Origin: a virus
Length of the DNA stretch: 24,876 nt
Strand: one strand, 5' to 3'
IMG/VR virus record: IMGVR_UViG_3300032770_000089
Coordinates: 1 to 24,876 of that record
The position numbers were made by a program, and so were the translations under genes. The notes below the pieces were generated by a model that had not been told where the DNA came from, made no database searches, and saw only the letters and a list, made by a program, of their open reading frames with translations. Every line of letters begins with the position of its first letter. Position 1 is the first letter of the stretch. Of the stretch, positions 1-7,732 are shown piece after piece.

Positions 1-1092
1 GCCGGAACCACTCGTGTCGGCGAAGACGATCTTTGCGGAGGCGGCGCTGAGGGTGAGGCCAGTGCCGGAACCGACGTTGAATGGTGTGCCGCTTCGCAGC
101 GTGAGCGTCCAGGTGCCGGTACCCATGCTCAGGGCGCGCGTGACACTGGAGATCGAGAGGTTTACGCTGAGGCAGTTGACGTTCGGGTTGTTCGTCGCCG
201 CGTCGAGGCTACCGTTGTTGACGGTTATTGAGTTGTTGCCCGACTGCCACGTACCGACTATCGTCATCGTCCCGCCCGGGGCAGCGAGCGTAAACGAGAC
301 GTTGAAGTTAATTCCGTTCTGAGTGATCGTGTACGCGCCACGACCCGCCGCAGTCCAGCTTTTCCCCGTCCCCCCTGTAAAGGTCATGCCAGCGCCGAGC
401 GTGATGTTCCCGTAGCTCGTAAGGCCGACGCCGGGAGTAAAGGTACGAGTGAAGCCAGTGAAGTCGATCGAGCGGCCGAGTCGCGGCATGTCGGCCGTCA
501 GTGTCCCAGCCGTCGTCGTGTTCACGGTCACGTCGTCCTGCGGCAGCGGTACCCGCGACGTCCAGGCGGCGGCCGTCGACCAGTTGTTCGTGCCGCCCGC
601 GTACGTCTGGGGAGCGGAAATAGCAAACGTGATGCCGGAGTTACCGCCGCAGTCTCCAATGAGCGTCCCGGCGAGCGTCCCGGCCGTCCCGGCGAGCGTG
701 ATGTCCTCAAAGTGAACGTAGGCGTGGGTGCCGTGCGTGCCGTTGATCGTCAGGATGCGAGGCGTCCCGACGGTGTTCGACTGGATCAGGATCGGAGTCG
801 TCTGGTCGTTCCCCTGGAACGAGTAGGTTCCGGCGCTCCAGGTTGGGTTGCCGGACAGGGAGAAGATGACAGTCTTCGAGTTGATGCCGCCGACCGTGCA
901 GCCGCCACAGGCGGCAGCCGCCGTGATCGTGACGGTTCCGCCGCCTCCGAGGCCGCTGTTCGCGGTGAAGTTCGCGGTATCGCTGCTAGTCGGCGCGGAG
1001 GCGCCGGAACTGCCTCCGTCGGTTGTCGACCAGTGAGAGGTCGAGGAGCCATCCCAGGTTCCGGTTCCGCCAACCCAGTAGCGAGCCGCCAT
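1..1092 (-). CDS. Tail-fibre-like beta-rich structural protein, C-terminus beyond window
   Basis: A minus-strand frame runs open for 364 codons from an ATG at 1092 to the window edge with no stop, so the gene is partial. An AGGAG ribosome binding site lies six bases before the ATG, which fixes the start. The protein begins MAARYWVGGTGTWDGSS and is rich in Gly, Thr, Ser and Asn, with many short alternating beta-type stretches (for example NNSITVNNGSLDAATNN) and no obvious membrane segment. This composition is usual for phage tail fibres and other virion surface proteins. It follows directly behind another fibre-like gene, as expected for the distal end of a tail module. The assignment is from composition and position only; no enzymatic motif was seen. 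A cell-surface adhesin-like protein is the alternative. Confidence 0.7.
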   Translation of the reverse strand, partial: MAARYWVGGTGTWDGSSTSHWSTTDGGSSGASAPTSSDTANFTANSGLGGGGTVTITAAAACGGCTVGGINSKTVIFSLSGNPTWSAGTYSFQGNDQTTPILIQSNTVGTPRILTINGTHGTHAYVHFEDITLAGTAGTLAGTLIGDCGGNSGITFAISAPQTYAGGTNNWSTAAAWTSRVPLPQDDVTVNTTTAGTLTADMPRLGRSIDFTGFTRTFTPGVGLTSYGNITLGAGMTFTGGTGKSWTAAGRGAYTITQNGINFNVSFTLAAPGGTMTIVGTWQSGNNSITVNNGSLDAATNNPNVNCLSVNLSISSVTRALSMGTGTWTLTLRSGTPFNVGSGTGLTLSAASAKIVFADTSGSG

Positions 1093-1127
1093 CTAGATCT
1101 CCTGGAACGTGAGTACAAGGTCGCGCA

Positions 1128-2819
1128 TCAGCCGACTGTCTCCGTGACCTCGAGATAGCCGACCCACTGGATCGTCTTGCCGGACTCGCCGGTCACGTTG
1201 ACGTGCAGGCTCGTGCCGCCGGTCGAGATCGTGACCGTCCAGGACGAGCTGCCGAGCTGGACGACGGTGCCCGCGACGATCGCCGACGGCGCCCCCGAGC
1301 CGGTGCGGCGGTAGATGCCCTGCCAGGTGAAGCCGTCGTCGGCGGCCGCGTCGGTGCGGCGCGCGACCACGGTCAGCTTGAACAGACACGTCGAGTTCGC
1401 GGCGATCACCGGGTTGTTGCCGGTCTGGTCCGCGAGCGTTGTGGAGGTCGCGTTCGTCGTCTTCGCGCGCAGCACGAGCTTGCGCTGCTGCGCATCGCCC
1501 TGTGTCGCGAAGTACCCGTCGGCGTGCGCGAGCTCGCCGTCGTTGCGCGGCATCGCCCGGTAGCCGATCCCGTACGCGTATTGCGGCGTGATGATGTGGC
1601 CGGAGCCGACGGCGGTGCTGCCCAGGCCGGTGACCTGGTGGTTCGCGCCGATCGCGGTCGCGTCGTTCGCGTTGACGTAGTTTCCTTCGCCGAGCGCGGA
1701 GGCGGCGCGGCCGGAGACGGCGTTGTTCTGGCCGCTCGCACGGGCCGCGGTCCCGCCGAAGATCATGTTCTGGGTGCCACCGTGGATGGCGTTGTAGGAC
1801 GCCTGCGCCGGCACGATGATCGCCGTGACCGTCCCGGTTGTGCCCGTCCACGCGTTGGAGGTCGTGAAGCCGACGCCGGCGTTGACGGCCGTGATCGTCG
1901 TTCCGGCCGGCCAGCCGGTGCCGAAGACGAGCGAGCCGTTGTCGCCCGACACGACCGCCGCATCCGTGACCGTCGTCGAGTTGTTGATCACGCCCACGCT
2001 GCGCTGGCGCACGATCCCGATCGGGGCGTTCCCGGAGACGCCGAGCCAGTTGGTGGAGGCGGTGAACGAGACGCCGGGTGTGACAGCCGTGATGTAGGTG
2101 CCCTGGACGAGGTTGCCCGGCGAGGTGATGCGGGCACCAAGGTCGGCGGCGGTGATCGAGGTGTCGGTGATCGTGGCGGAGCCGTTCGTGACGCCGCAGA
2201 AGTCGAGGCGACCGGCCGCGATGATGTTCTTCGTGCCGCCGACGATGTGGGCGTGGGGTGCGCCGACGCCGCTCCAGCAGTGGAACCCGAGCAGGATGGA
2301 GGCGATGTCGCCGGCGACGAGGTCGTAGCCGCCCATCACGGGGAGGACGGCGTTCGTGCCGAGCATCGCCGCGTTCGCACCCTTCGCCTTCGCGGCCGCC
2401 GTGACGGCTTCGACTGTCGCCCAGCCGTCACCGCCCGCGATCAGGTTGTAGGTCGCGAGGCCGGCAGACAGGATCGAGGCAGAGGGGGAAGCGAGGTCGG
2501 ATGCGATCGGCCAGGGAGCGTTCGGGTTCCAGACGACGACGCTGAGCCCGGTTCCGGTGCTGTCAGTGAAGAGGGGCAGCCAGACGGAGAGGAAGTCCGT
2601 GGCGTCCTGAATGCGAGTGATCGCCCCGACGTCGGCCGCGTCGAGTACCACGACCCCGGTCTGCCCGTTCACCGACTGGACTGGTGAGTCGCCCGCGATC
2701 GTGTGCCGCGACCCGTCCGGCAGCACCAGGTACACCTGCTCGTCGTCGCCGAGGACGAGTCCGGGGTCGTCGGTAACCGGCAGCCCCTTCCAGTTCGTCA
2801 GGAACCGCTGCTCGCCCAT
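1128..2819 (-). CDS. Tail fibre / receptor-binding-like protein with YadA-type repeats
   Basis: A 563-residue protein starting MGEQRFLTNWKG. Near residue 70 it has VNGQTGVVVLDAADVGA, a motif widespread at the N-terminal side of phage tail fibres. Two related beta units follow (TITDTSITAADLG... with TYITAVTPGVSF, and TTVTDAAVVSG... with TTITAVNAGVGF), suggesting an internal duplication. Residues about 350-430 carry a short-period A-x-G repeat (ASGQNNAVSG, ASALGEGN, ATAIGANH, STAVGSG) like the left-handed beta-roll of YadA heads. The C-terminal 110 residues look like a separate beta domain. The fold assignment is from motifs; a receptor-binding role is inferred. It sits between small structural genes and a second fibre-like gene in the same direction. 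Confidence 0.75.
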   Translation of the reverse strand: MGEQRFLTNWKGLPVTDDPGLVLGDDEQVYLVLPDGSRHTIAGDSPVQSVNGQTGVVVLDAADVGAITRIQDATDFLSVWLPLFTDSTGTGLSVVVWNPNAPWPIASDLASPSASILSAGLATYNLIAGGDGWATVEAVTAAAKAKGANAAMLGTNAVLPVMGGYDLVAGDIASILLGFHCWSGVGAPHAHIVGGTKNIIAAGRLDFCGVTNGSATITDTSITAADLGARITSPGNLVQGTYITAVTPGVSFTASTNWLGVSGNAPIGIVRQRSVGVINNSTTVTDAAVVSGDNGSLVFGTGWPAGTTITAVNAGVGFTTSNAWTGTTGTVTAIIVPAQASYNAIHGGTQNMIFGGTAARASGQNNAVSGRAASALGEGNYVNANDATAIGANHQVTGLGSTAVGSGHIITPQYAYGIGYRAMPRNDGELAHADGYFATQGDAQQRKLVLRAKTTNATSTTLADQTGNNPVIAANSTCLFKLTVVARRTDAAADDGFTWQGIYRRTGSGAPSAIVAGTVVQLGSSSWTVTISTGGTSLHVNVTGESGKTIQWVGYLEVTETVG

Positions 2820-2830
2820 CGGGGCGACCC

Positions 2831-2878
2831 TCAGCTTCCCGCGGAGAGCAGCTTCCCCAGACGGCGGCCCGCGCTCAT
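2831..2878 (-). CDS. Possible 15-residue mini-ORF coupled to upstream structural gene
   Basis: The ATG shares its A with the TGA of the upstream gene (TGATG), and the frame encodes MSAGRRLGKLLSAGS before a stop. It fills the 58-base gap before the fibre gene. Overlap of stop and start is the normal coupling pattern in this operon, but at 15 codons the frame may be chance. It could be a short basic peptide or simply a translational relay to the fibre gene. Confidence 0.25.
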   Translation of the reverse strand: MSAGRRLGKLLSAGS

Positions 2879-3618
2879 CAGGTGGTGTTCCCGTCGAGCT
2901 CGGGCGTGTACGTCGACTTCACCGCCGCCTGCCCGGCCGGCAGCGTCAGGTCGAGCCACTGGCCGATCGCGGCCCCGGACGCGAGATTGCCGCCGCCCGG
3001 CACCGACACCGGGGTGCCCGCGAACGAGATCCCGGCCGGGGCCGTCTTCCGGTTCGTCGTCGACCCGGAGTCGCCGACCGTCGCCGCCAGCCCGAACGTG
3101 ATCAGCCCGGACGGGTCGGAGTTCTCCTTCACGACCGCCGACGTGAGCGCGAGCGACCCGTTCGTGTTCTTCCAGAAGACCTTCATGTAGAAGTCCTCCT
3201 GCAGCGACGGGTCGGAGGAGTCCTGCTGGAAGACCGCCTGGAAGCCGCGCTCGCCGGCCGGGATGACCCGGATCGTCGTCGGGCCGGTCGAGCGGGCGAC
3301 CGTCACGTTGCCGGTGCAGGTCGCGGACAGCTCCGCCTGCAGCAGCCGCTCGTACGTGTTCGACGACGTGACCGGCGACGTGCCGTTCAGGCTCAGGGTC
3401 TCGGACGCGAGCGTCCCGTCGGCGAGCCGGCCGGTGATCGTGACCGTCTGGGTGGTGTCGCCGCCGTTCGAGGAGACGACCCGGACGGTGTCCGACGACG
3501 CCATCTGGGTGAAGTCCGGGCGGCGGGCCGTGTCGATCGCGCCGCCGGACGTGCCCGAGTCGACCACCGGCATGTTCGCCGAGTTGTAGATGACGAGGTC
3601 GGAGGAGACGATGCTCAT
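2878..3618 (-). CDS. Putative virion structural protein
   Basis: A 246-residue protein starting MSIVSSDLVIYNSANMP. The start is the ATG that overlaps the stop of the upstream gene (ATGA), so the much longer open frame running through it is not used. The sequence is Thr/Ser/Gly-rich with many beta-type alternations (DTVRVVSSNGGDTTQTVTITG) and no catalytic motif or membrane segment. Its centre contains GFQAVFQQDSSDP and FYMKVFWKNTNGS, which look like a folded beta domain. Position between a tail-tube-like gene and the fibres suggests a head-tail or tail structural role. No family was recognised with certainty. Confidence 0.65.
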   Translation of the reverse strand: MSIVSSDLVIYNSANMPVVDSGTSGGAIDTARRPDFTQMASSDTVRVVSSNGGDTTQTVTITGRLADGTLASETLSLNGTSPVTSSNTYERLLQAELSATCTGNVTVARSTGPTTIRVIPAGERGFQAVFQQDSSDPSLQEDFYMKVFWKNTNGSLALTSAVVKENSDPSGLITFGLAATVGDSGSTTNRKTAPAGISFAGTPVSVPGGGNLASGAAIGQWLDLTLPAGQAAVKSTYTPELDGNTT

Positions 3619-4049
3619 CCCGCGAGCCTCGCCTGGATGTCCGCGTCGACGGCCACGAGGTTCTCCTCCGCCGCCTCGACCGCGTCCGGGTCGCCGTCGG
3701 CGCGGGCGGCCTGGAGCCGCCGCTGCGCCGTCTCGAGGTCGTGCTGGGCCAGGTTCCCGACCCCCCACGGGCCGTCCCAGTAGCCCGGGACGGCCGTCCC
3801 GTCGTCCGCCCACGTCCGCTCTACCCAGGAACCCCTGGCGGCCTCCTGCGCCTTCTCCGCGTCTTCCTGCGACTGGACGTGCGAGAGGTCGAGGCCGTCG
3901 GTGACGTCGATCACGCCCGCGTGATGGGCGTGCGCGGCGAACCGCACGAGGTTCTTCGACGGCTTCTCGACCGTCGTCTCCTCGGCGAAGACGCCTTCGT
4001 CTCCTGCCGTCCAGGGGCCGCGGAGAGGGATGAACGAGAGCGGCGCCAT
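3615..4049 (-). CDS. Small structural-operon protein of unknown function
   Basis: A 144-residue protein starting MAPLSFIPLRGPW. The first two thirds are mixed and contain paired histidines (RFAAHAHHAG). The last 45 residues are a charged, Ala-rich helix (LETAQRRLQAARADGD...EAAEENLVAVDADIQ) likely to form a coiled coil. It begins six bases after the upstream gene and its stop overlaps the next start (ATGA), so it is co-translated with structural genes. A role in tail completion or chaperoning fits the location, but nothing in the sequence proves it. Confidence 0.6.
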   Translation of the reverse strand: MAPLSFIPLRGPWTAGDEGVFAEETTVEKPSKNLVRFAAHAHHAGVIDVTDGLDLSHVQSQEDAEKAQEAARGSWVERTWADDGTAVPGYWDGPWGVGNLAQHDLETAQRRLQAARADGDPDAVEAAEENLVAVDADIQARLAG

Positions 4050-4055
4050 TCCGGG

Positions 4056-4715
4056 TTACGTGATCGCCTGGGTCTGGTAGAGGCAGGACGCGGTCGGCGG
4101 GGCGACGTCGGTGTCGAAGCCGCCGCCGAGGTCGCCTGCGGCCTCCGGCAGGTCGCCGTAGATCCCCTCGCCCCAGTTCGGGTTCGCCCGGGTGAACGCC
4201 GTCATCTTCAGCGGCGTGAAGTCGTTCTGCATTGTGTGCGCCTCGATCTTCCAGAACGACGACGGGTAGATCCAGTGGACGTACGGGGTGTCCGGGTCGG
4301 GATGGTCGATGTCGTAGGCGTCCTGCCAGCCCTCGAAGCAGACGTTCGGCTGCGCGGGGACGGCGCAGTCGTATGCGTTCGTCGGCCACCAGATCCCCTT
4401 CGCGGCCGTCGCGGAGTCGGCGATCGCGGTGCCGCCGGTCATCATCTCCATCAGGCCCCACTCGGCCTTGTTGATGTCGAGGTCGAGCGTGAAGTTCGTC
4501 AGCTTGTCGAACCCCTGGTAGAAGCCGGTGATGCAGTCGCAGCCGCCGACCTGGACGATCCGCTTCCCGGCCTCGTACTGCGGCGTCACGACCAGCTGCG
4601 CCTCGGTGTTCGACACCCACACGTTGTCGGGGCCCGCCAGGGGGTTCCCCAGCGCGTCGAGGCGGGTGACGCGGATCACGCAGAGGTGGATCAGGTTCGG
4701 GCAGTCGGTTGCCAT
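4056..4715 (-). CDS. Major tail (tube-like) protein, putative
   Basis: A 219-residue protein starting MATDCPNLIHLCVIRVTRLD. The opening Cys-containing beta segment followed by LDALGNPLAGP, then GKRIVQVGGCDCI and FTLDLDINKAEWGLMEMMTGG, matches the style of actinophage proteins usually annotated as major tail proteins; this is from memory of the family. There is an AAAGGGGG ribosome binding site upstream. The high cysteine content (seven visible) is notable for a virion protein. No membrane or catalytic motif is seen. It is placed after the capsid genes, the normal position for a tail tube gene, but no tape-measure gene follows in the window, so a short-tailed or unusual virion cannot be excluded. 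Confidence 0.6.
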   Translation of the reverse strand: MATDCPNLIHLCVIRVTRLDALGNPLAGPDNVWVSNTEAQLVVTPQYEAGKRIVQVGGCDCITGFYQGFDKLTNFTLDLDINKAEWGLMEMMTGGTAIADSATAAKGIWWPTNAYDCAVPAQPNVCFEGWQDAYDIDHPDPDTPYVHWIYPSSFWKIEAHTMQNDFTPLKMTAFTRANPNWGEGIYGDLPEAAGDLGGGFDTDVAPPTASCLYQTQAIT

Positions 4716-4751
4716 CGGGTCTACCCCCTTTCAGGAAGTCGGTTGAGGTGG

Positions 4752-5702
4752 TCAGGATTCGTAGGCACAGGTGGTGAGGCAGCGGTCGACGAGGACGGAC
4801 GCCTGCACTTCCAGGTCCCAGACGACGAGGAAGTACTGCTCGGCGAAGTACGCGATCGAGTTCGGCCGGCCGGTCGAGGCGCCGCCGCTGCCGCGCTCGA
4901 GCGCCTCCGCGACGGTCTCGGGGAGCACGAACACCTCCGAGTTGCGGATGTCGATCGGGCCGGTCGCGTACGCCCACTCTTCGGTCGGGCCGGCGGCCGG
5001 ATGGGCGCCGTTCGCGACGGTCGTGGCGGGGGTGGCGCCGTTGACGTAGCCGAAGTCCGCGACGACGACGATCCCGTTGATCGTCCGGATCACCCCGGTC
5101 TTGTCGGTCAGCGCGAACCCCTGCCCGAGCAGCGTCGTCGCGAGCATCGGCGAGCAGTGGATGATCCCCTGCTTGCCGGACTTCGCGATCTCCTGCTCGA
5201 GCAGCGTCAGCCCGTGCGTCGCCGACGTGGGGGTATTGCCGTTCGGGAAGCTGCCGTTCCCGTCCGCCAGGTACGGCTGCCCGTCCCCCGAGAGCGCCTC
5301 ACCGGTCAGGAACTCGCGCGCGACCGCCGCGCTCTTGACCGCCTCGAACGCCGTCACGGCCCGCTGCCGGAACCCCTGCTGATCCCAGACCCGGTAGGAG
5401 GTGCAGATCTCCTCCAGGTAGACGGTGATCGGCTCGAACTCCGGGATCACCGGGTCGTAGTCGGTGTCCTTCACCTCGAGGTCGGAGCCGGAGCCGCAGC
5501 CCCGCCACGTCTGCGCCTCCCCGAGCGAGTACGGATACATCGCGACACCGTTCAGCCACCGCTCCCGCCCCTGCTCATCGACGTCCGTGACGACCGTCAC
5601 TCCGGCGGCCGGGGCCGAGGCGGCCGCGAGCAGCCCGTGCTCCTGCGCGAGCGGGAGGGGGCCGTCGATGCGGCTGAGCGGTCCGAAGCCGACCACGCCC
5701 AT
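4752..5702 (-). CDS. Capsid-associated structural protein
   Basis: A 316-residue protein starting MGVVGFGPLSRIDGPLPLAQ, just downstream of the major capsid gene. It contains NGVAMYPYSLGEAQTWRGCG, FEPITVYLEEICTSYRVWD and a central helix (FRQRAVTAFEAVKSAAVAREFL), followed by GKQGIIHCSPMLATTLLGQG and a beta-rich C-terminal half. Proteins of this kind follow the major capsid gene in many actinophages and some are annotated as a second or pentamer capsid protein; that recollection is the basis of the call. A GGGAGGGGG stretch precedes the ATG. No catalytic residues are evident. A tail-terminator or decoration protein is the main alternative. Confidence 0.6.
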   Translation of the reverse strand: MGVVGFGPLSRIDGPLPLAQEHGLLAAASAPAAGVTVVTDVDEQGRERWLNGVAMYPYSLGEAQTWRGCGSGSDLEVKDTDYDPVIPEFEPITVYLEEICTSYRVWDQQGFRQRAVTAFEAVKSAAVAREFLTGEALSGDGQPYLADGNGSFPNGNTPTSATHGLTLLEQEIAKSGKQGIIHCSPMLATTLLGQGFALTDKTGVIRTINGIVVVADFGYVNGATPATTVANGAHPAAGPTEEWAYATGPIDIRNSEVFVLPETVAEALERGSGGASTGRPNSIAYFAEQYFLVVWDLEVQASVLVDRCLTTCAYES

Positions 5703-5757
5703 CGCTTAGCCCCCTCCCCTCTCTCTCGTTTCCTTCAGGTTCCCTGTCCCGTCCCGA

Positions 5758-7491
5758 TCAATACGAAATCGGGCAATCGGGGGCGGATGCGGGTGCTGTG
5801 ACCGCACCGGTGTCGCAGATCTCGGTCTCGAGCGCGTAGGACGTGACGCCGACGTAGGCGACGCCCTCGAACGACTCGCCGAAGATCTGGAAGTCGTTCG
5901 TGCGGTTCAGGACGGAGTCGCGGACGAGGCCGAGTTCGAGGATCCCGCCGTCGAGGAAGATGAACGACCCCTCCGGGAAGAGGTACGTCCAGGCCGACGC
6001 CGGGAACGACTCGAGCGCGAGCCCGTCGCCCTGCGCGGTGAAGACCTGGTCGCGGCCGGTCGCGGAGTCCTTGTAGAACGACGGCTCGATGTTGTTCTGG
6101 CGGAGCAGGGTGACGAACTCGACCTTCGACATCTCGAACCGCTGGAACTGCGTGCGGTACATGTCGGAGACGAGCAGGTCGAGCACCCAGACCGGGATCA
6201 GGGCGCGGAGGATCGCGTCGTCGTCCATGCGGTTGACCGACCGGATCGCTGCGCCGGCGGTGATCAGCTGCGACGGGAACGACGCGGAGGCGCCGAGGCC
6301 GAGGTTCGATGCGCCGACGTGGGTCGAGAACCCGTCGATCGCCGTCAGCAGCTCTCCCTCGGCGAGGCGGGCATGGGCGGCGAGGACGAGGTTGTTCCAC
6401 TGCGCGACCCGCTCCGGGAACGTGCGGGCGCCGAGGTTCCCGAACTGGAGGCAGTGGTAGATGATCTCGACGTCGGTCTCGATGAAGTCGGGGCAGGAGA
6501 CGACCTGGCACGACTTCTCGGCCTCGGTGCCGCCCGCCGCGTCCTCGGCGGAGGTGCGGACGCCGACGGCGTCGGTGATGTCGGCAAGCGACGCCGGGCG
6601 GGCGTAGCGCATCCCGCCGCGGTCGGCGTTGAACGCCGCGAGCGCCGCCCGGACGGGCCGGTCGGCGACCGAGATCATCTGCAGGTTGTAGTACGGCGTG
6701 ACGGGGGCGCAGATGCCTCCGGACGCGGTCAGGCCCAGCGGGACGCGCCGCTTCAGCTCGGCACGCATCGCGTCGGGGTCGTAGGCGGCCGCGACGAGCT
6801 CGTAGTTGCGGGACTCGCTCATCCCGAGGGTGCGCTCGTCGCCGTACTGGTCGCGCCAGTCCCAGCGGGCGATCGGGTTCTTCTCGCCCTTGACGTTGAT
6901 CGAGGAGCCGAACTGGCCGCGGCGGCGGGTCATCATCTCGGCGATGTCCATCGCTGAGTCGAGCGCGTCGCCGATGTCGTGGCCGAGGTTCGGGGCGGCC
7001 GCGGTGACCGCGACGCTCCTGCGGGTGCGGGCGGCCGTGAGGGCCTGGTTGCGGCGAGCGGGCCGCGGGAGCGGCCGGCGGGCGTGGCCGGCGGCGGACG
7101 CGACGACCGGCTCGACCGGGGTGCTGTCGGCGGTCGCGCGGGCGGCGAGGTCGGCGAAGCGGTCCGTCTCGGACGCGGCCTCCGTCTCGGCCTCCGGCTC
7201 GTCCTCGGCCTCCGTCTCGGCCTCGGTCTCGCCCTCGGTCTCGGCGGCTGCCTCCTCCTCGGCGGACGCCTCGGCGCGAGCGTGCTGCTCCGCACGGGCG
7301 GCCTCGAGCGCCTCGACCGCGGCGTTCGCGGCCTCGAAGACGTCGTCGCTCGTCCGGTCGTCGGTGACGAACTCGTCCGGGGCGGACGTGACGGCCTCGA
7401 CGGCGTCGGCCGTCTCGGCGATGAACGCTGCGAGATCCTCGTCCGAGAGATCGGCGAAGTTCTCCGGGATCTGCGGGAAGAGCGGTTCCAT
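5758..7491 (-). CDS. Major capsid protein with acidic N-terminal scaffold-like region
   Basis: A 577-residue protein starting MEPLFPQIPENFADLSDEDL. Residues about 1-110 form a helical, very acidic region ending in an ETEA/EAET low-complexity run, as expected for a scaffolding (delta) domain removed by the phage protease. After a basic linker (RPLPRPARRNQALTAARTRR) a globular region of about 400 residues resembles major capsid proteins of actinophages, with APVTPYYNLQM, GLGASASFPSQL and FIFLDGGILELGLVRDS. A GGAGG site lies 10 bases before the ATG. The protease gene lies upstream on the same strand and structural genes follow. A -10-like TACACT lies about 118 bases upstream, 22 bases from a palindromic operator. 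Confidence 0.85.
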   Translation of the reverse strand: MEPLFPQIPENFADLSDEDLAAFIAETADAVEAVTSAPDEFVTDDRTSDDVFEAANAAVEALEAARAEQHARAEASAEEEAAAETEGETEAETEAEDEPEAETEAASETDRFADLAARATADSTPVEPVVASAAGHARRPLPRPARRNQALTAARTRRSVAVTAAAPNLGHDIGDALDSAMDIAEMMTRRRGQFGSSINVKGEKNPIARWDWRDQYGDERTLGMSESRNYELVAAAYDPDAMRAELKRRVPLGLTASGGICAPVTPYYNLQMISVADRPVRAALAAFNADRGGMRYARPASLADITDAVGVRTSAEDAAGGTEAEKSCQVVSCPDFIETDVEIIYHCLQFGNLGARTFPERVAQWNNLVLAAHARLAEGELLTAIDGFSTHVGASNLGLGASASFPSQLITAGAAIRSVNRMDDDAILRALIPVWVLDLLVSDMYRTQFQRFEMSKVEFVTLLRQNNIEPSFYKDSATGRDQVFTAQGDGLALESFPASAWTYLFPEGSFIFLDGGILELGLVRDSVLNRTNDFQIFGESFEGVAYVGVTSYALETEICDTGAVTAPASAPDCPISY

Positions 7492-7608
7492 CGGTGACGT
7501 GCCTCCTAGTCGAACGCAGGGCGAGTGACGGTTCTCTCTCTTGCGCTCGGCGGGCTACGTCAGCCGGGCTGGACGGGCGCGACTAGGTCGTTCCCTGTCT
7601 GGACGGGA

Positions 7609-7637
7609 AGTGTAGGGGCGTTCCCCGCGCAATCCAT
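7609..7637 (-). promoter_or_regulatory. Putative minus-strand promoter for the capsid gene
   Basis: TACACT (complement of 7609-7614) lies exactly 22 bases beyond the GCGTGA half of the palindrome at 7637-7650. The equivalent position beside the palindrome at 11864 has TACCAT, so the arrangement is repeated. The hexamer 17 bases upstream is ATGGAT, a weak -35. Confidence 0.4.
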
Positions 7638-7652
7638 CACGCGGGCGTGACA
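7635..7652. promoter_or_regulatory. Palindromic operator, copy 1
   Basis: TCACGC-GG-GCGTGA is a perfect 6+2+6 palindrome at 7637-7650, between divergent promoters. The same core occurs at 11864, and variants at 19526 and 24649, always upstream of -10-like boxes. Confidence 0.6.
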
Positions 7653-7676
7653 AACAGCCGCCCCGTCGGTTATCCT
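7647..7676 (+). promoter_or_regulatory. Promoter of leaderless + strand cassette 1
   Basis: GTGACA at 7647-7652 and TATCCT at 7671-7676 are spaced 18 bases apart. An ATG follows eight bases after the -10 box, so transcription probably starts at or next to the start codon. The block TTATCCTGCTAGCTA plus the following codons recurs at 11896. Confidence 0.6.
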
Positions 7677-7684
7677 GCTAGCTA

Positions 7685-7732
7685 ATGGAACGGGAATCGC
7701 CAAGCGCGGTGCATTTCGGAGCGTGCTTGTGA
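7685..7732 (+). CDS. Leaderless leader peptide, 15 residues
   Basis: ATG at 7685 follows the -10 box by eight bases and opens a frame encoding MERESPSAVHFGACL. Its TGA overlaps the GTG of the next gene (GTGA), the coupling pattern used across this window. The first seven residues MERESPS, and the DNA coding them, are identical to the start of the nucleotidyltransferase-like gene at 11910. It may be a relay peptide that loads ribosomes onto the downstream gene, or the truncated 5' end of a former gene copied with the promoter. It is short, so translation is inferred. Confidence 0.45.
   Translation: MERESPSAVHFGACL

Noticed and set aside
1203-2687. A 494-codon + strand frame
   Set aside because: It is antisense to the fibre gene with shadow composition (Arg/Asp/Val/Gly-rich).
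2878-4977. A 699-codon minus-strand frame covering three genes
   Set aside because: Only the last 246 codons match a coherent protein; the rest is out of frame with the genes at 3615-4049 and 4056-4715.
3741-5801. A 686-codon open frame on the + strand
   Set aside because: It is a shadow of minus-strand structural genes in GC-rich DNA: Arg/Val/Asp-rich with no domain signature, and it spans several genes.
6979-7497. A repetitive + strand frame opposite the capsid scaffold region, also considered as a tandem repeat or CRISPR-like array
   Set aside because: The pattern comes from Glu/Thr/Ala codon repeats in the capsid gene, with no regular repeat-spacer structure.
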